Positions 20,904 to 22,539 of a DNA stretch of 22,539 bases are shown one piece after another; the stretch's first letter is position 1; every line of letters begins with the position of its first letter. The notes below the pieces were generated by a model. It saw only the letters and a list, made by a program, of their open reading frames with translations. It made no database searches and was not told where the DNA came from. The stretch covers positions 1-22,539 of the forward strand of contig JAXDLK010000235.1 in NCBI GenBank assembly GCA_034666665.1. Direction: 5' to 3'. Position numbers and translations under genes: made by a program. Origin of the DNA: JAXDLK01 sp034666665. Lineage in GTDB: Bacteria > Desulfobacterota > Binatia > JACPRU01.

Positions 20904-21472
20904 GAATCTCCGGCCTCGATGCCGAGCAAGCGCCGTGGAGCGTCCGCCCGCTCTACTCGGCGACGCGCCGAATGTTCGGCAAGATGCTCGAGCCGCTCGC
21001 GGTGATGGCACGCCGACCCGGGATCGTCTGGGGCTACTCGCTGCTGACGCTCGCGCTCGAGCGCGCGAAGGGCGTGAACCCGCGGCTGAAGACGCTGGTC
21101 TCGATTCGCGCAGCGCAGATGATCGGCTGTCCCTTCTGAATGGACATCGGCTCTGCCGTCGGCAGAAGACGAGGGATCGCCGCCGAGAAGCTCGCCGAGA
21201 TCTCGACCTTCCGAGGGAGCGCCCGCTTCGACGAATCGGAGCGCGCCGCGCTCGCGTACGCAGAAGAAATGACTCGCACGCCGGTCGAGGTCCGCGGAGA
21301 CGTGTTCCAGGAGCTCCGCCGCCACTTCGACGAGGATCAGGTGGTGGAGCTGACCGTCGTGATCGCCTTCGAGAACCTGCGCGCGCGCTTCAACCACGCC
21401 CTCGAGATCGAGAGTGCCGGTCTGTGTCCGCTCCCGCTCGATCACCCGGTGAGGCAGGCGCGGGCGAGCTGA
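20900..21472 (+). CDS. Carboxymuconolactone decarboxylase/AhpD-like protein, probable selenoprotein (UGA = Sec80)
   Basis: The frame from GTG 20900 (AAGGAG 5 nt upstream; GTGA overlap with the gene before) runs to 21472, with one in-frame TGA at 21137-21139. Reading TGA as selenocysteine gives 190 residues of a CMD-family protein: NPRLKTLVSIRAAQMIGCPF-U, then MDIGSAVGRRRG, FDESERAALAYAEEMTRTP, ELTVVIAFENLRARFNHALEIES. Homologues have GCPFCIDIGSA here, so residue 80 replaces the second Cys of the CxxC redox pair (Cys77-Pro-Phe-Sec80). A SECIS-like hairpin follows the TGA. In AhpD-type proteins this pair reduces peroxides or disulfides. Read as a stop, the TGA would leave a 79-residue fragment lacking more than half the fold. 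A Cys-to-stop mutation or sequence error is the alternative. Selenocysteine machinery is not in this window. Confidence 0.82.
21140..21170 (+). promoter_or_regulatory. Putative bacterial SECIS element
   Basis: TCTGCC (21152-21157) pairs perfectly with GGCAGA (21161-21166) around the 3-nt loop GTC. The loop opens with G then U, 18 nt after the TGA. Bacterial SECIS hairpins lie just downstream of the UGA, within the coding region, with a short apical loop starting in G (GU in E. coli fdhF). Position, stem length and loop all agree with that pattern as I remember it. The lower stem is weak, with C21151 opposite G21168 and possible bulges. Confidence 0.65.
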
Positions 21473-22539
21473 GCGCCGGCGAGAGCTCGGCCGGCAAGCG
21501 GAGAACGCGCACCTCGGCCCCCGCCCGGGAAGGCGATTCCGCGATCGGAGCGGCCAGCCGGATGGCGCCGTTCTTCGCGGTGAACGGCAGCGTCACGGCG
21601 CGGACGATGCCGCCGATCTCGACCGCGAGCGCCCCGCGCGCGTCGGCGGCGTCGAGCAACTTGCCGCGGATGCATGGGAGCGCGTCGATCTTTCCTCGTG
21701 GCCCGCGGTCGAGCTCGACGGCGATCGGCACGGCCCCGGTGACGCCCGAATCCGCGAGCGATCGCCCGAGCAGGCTTCGCGCCTCACCGATGCCGAAGAG
21801 CTCCGCCGGGCTGCCGCCGGATCCGAAGAGCGACAGCCGATAGGCGATCGCGCGCCGCATCGCCGCGGGAGCGAACCGGCCCGGGAACGTCTCCATCGTC
21901 CCCGACGACCACGCGAGCACGGTCTTGTTCGGCCGTTCCGGCGCTTGCTTGTCGAGCATGGAGTGGCCGTCCATCCGCCACGGCACCGCTATGCCGAGTG
22001 TCTGGGCAATCGTCGGCAGCACGTCGACGAGCTCCACGTTGCGGTCGCTGACGCGGCCGGCCCGCTGACCCGGGAGCTTGACGAACAGCGGCACGCGCTC
22101 CTGCTCGTCGAAGTTCGTGTCGGTCACGTTCCGGGTGACCTCACCCGGCCGGAAGCTCACACCGTGGTCCGCGACGACGACGAGCAGCGCGCGGTCGTAT
22201 ACGCCCGCCGCCCGGAGCTGGGCCACGAGCTCGCCGAGGAGGCGGTCGACGAATCCCACCTGCAGCAGATGCCGCTGATAGGCGAGCACCGGCGCGAGGG
22301 GCTCGTCCGGCCAGCGCTCCGGGACGTCGAGGCCATCGCGCTCGCCACGGTAGCTCGTTCCGGACGGCAGATAGATGTACGGGCGGTGCGGCAACACGGT
22401 GTGAAGGAAGTAGAACGGCCGTTCTTCACCCGCCGCGATCGCACCGACGAAACGGCGGAACTTCGCTTTGCGGTCACGAAGCAGCCATTCCTCCCAGTAG
22501 TAGCGCCAGCGCGACCAGCCACCGTCCGCCGGCGCCGCC
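21390..22539 (-). CDS. Sulfatase-like hydrolase/transferase, N-terminal part outside the window
   Basis: The frame is open from the right edge (first full codon ends at 22538) to the TGA at 21390, giving about 382 residues. Recognisable blocks are RDRKAKFRRFVGAIAAG, then FYFLHTVLPHRPYIYLPSG, LLQVGFVDRLLGELVAQLRAAGVYDRALLVVVADHG (the metal-binding Asp-His of the alkaline-phosphatase/sulfatase fold) and LFVKLPGQ, then DVLPTIAQTLGI and DGHSML. The N-terminal nucleophile Cys/Ser/Thr block lies to the right, so sulfatase versus phosphotransferase cannot be told. The last ~150 residues have no function I can assign. Its 3' end overlaps the selenoprotein gene antisense by 83 bp (21390-21472); both frames look real until close to their ends. 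Confidence 0.82.
   Translation of the reverse strand, partial: AAPADGGWSRWRYYWEEWLLRDRKAKFRRFVGAIAAGEERPFYFLHTVLPHRPYIYLPSGTSYRGERDGLDVPERWPDEPLAPVLAYQRHLLQVGFVDRLLGELVAQLRAAGVYDRALLVVVADHGVSFRPGEVTRNVTDTNFDEQERVPLFVKLPGQRAGRVSDRNVELVDVLPTIAQTLGIAVPWRMDGHSMLDKQAPERPNKTVLAWSSGTMETFPGRFAPAAMRRAIAYRLSLFGSGGSPAELFGIGEARSLLGRSLADSGVTGAVPIAVELDRGPRGKIDALPCIRGKLLDAADARGALAVEIGGIVRAVTLPFTAKNGAIRLAAPIAESPSRAGAEVRVLRLPAELSPALSSPAPASPGDRAGADTDRHSRSRGRG

Noticed and set aside
20091..21011. Minus-strand frame of about 300 residues across the ferredoxin and membrane-protein genes
   Set aside because: Ser/Arg-rich with no motif; the plus-strand genes have Cys motifs and 4-base overlaps.
21140..21472. A separate gene starting at the ATG right after the TGA
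   Set aside because: The frame is the same as upstream, the product begins in the middle of the CMD fold, no ribosome-binding site precedes it, and the upstream part has the matching first half. It is one gene with an internal TGA.

Overview
The window is about 22.5 kb of dense, high-GC DNA from what looks like an uncultivated Gram-negative bacterium. An Mla phospholipid-transport operon requires an outer membrane. GC-rich third codon positions, many short-chain dehydrogenases, CoA-transferase/esterase genes and a probable bacterial selenoprotein would fit a deltaproteobacterial-type lineage (Myxococcota, Desulfobacterota or Binatota). That placement is inference; no rRNA or other phylogenetic marker is present. 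No tRNA, CRISPR array, insertion sequence or phage gene was seen, and no stretch longer than about 300 bases lacks a gene.

Layout. (1) 1-290 (+): 3' end of an SGNH-hydrolase-like gene cut by the window edge. (2) 298-4668 (-): a closely packed set transcribed right to left: SDR, VOC/glyoxalase-like protein, DUF899 thioredoxin-like protein, SnoaL-like protein, an alpha/beta hydrolase broken by a one-base frameshift, and an M20 amidohydrolase. (3) 4810-5814 (+): an Fpg/Nei-type DNA glycosylase whose last ~30 codons run into a tandem ~104-bp repeat (5721-5928). The repeat sits between convergent genes and carries terminator-like hairpins for the opposite strand. (4) 5931-9623 (-): a five-gene operon in the order mlaF-mlaE-mlaD-mlaA-mlaC. 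It would move phospholipid between outer membrane (MlaA), periplasm (MlaC) and inner membrane (MlaFED). No mlaB is seen, and MlaA lacks the lipobox cysteine. (5) 9812-10633 (+): an SDR. (6) 10659-17297 (-): citrate synthase, lipid kinase, metallophosphoesterase, LemA, DUF2207 membrane protein and an acetyl-CoA hydrolase/transferase-family protein. (7) 17359-19521 (+): a citrate synthase with an N-terminal helix-turn-helix, divergent from the plain citrate synthase across a 61-bp gap rich in TTGAT/ATCAA palindromes, then an HSL-type esterase and a large double hairpin that looks like a terminator. (8) 19655-21472 (+): four translationally coupled genes: ECF sigma factor, [2Fe-2S] ferredoxin-domain protein in the usual anti-sigma position, an 86-residue two-helix membrane protein, and a carboxymuconolactone-decarboxylase/AhpD-like protein interrupted by an in-frame TGA. 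(9) 21390-22539 (-): a sulfatase-like hydrolase running off the right edge and overlapping the previous gene antisense by 83 bp.

The most notable result is in region 8. The TGA stands exactly where the second Cys of the family's CxxC redox motif belongs, the frame continues for 110 family-like codons, and a perfect 6-bp hairpin with a GUC loop begins 12 nt after the TGA. This fits a selenocysteine codon with a bacterial SECIS element (CxxU motif). With the coupled sigma factor, ferredoxin and membrane protein it suggests an undescribed redox-responsive, selenium-dependent operon.
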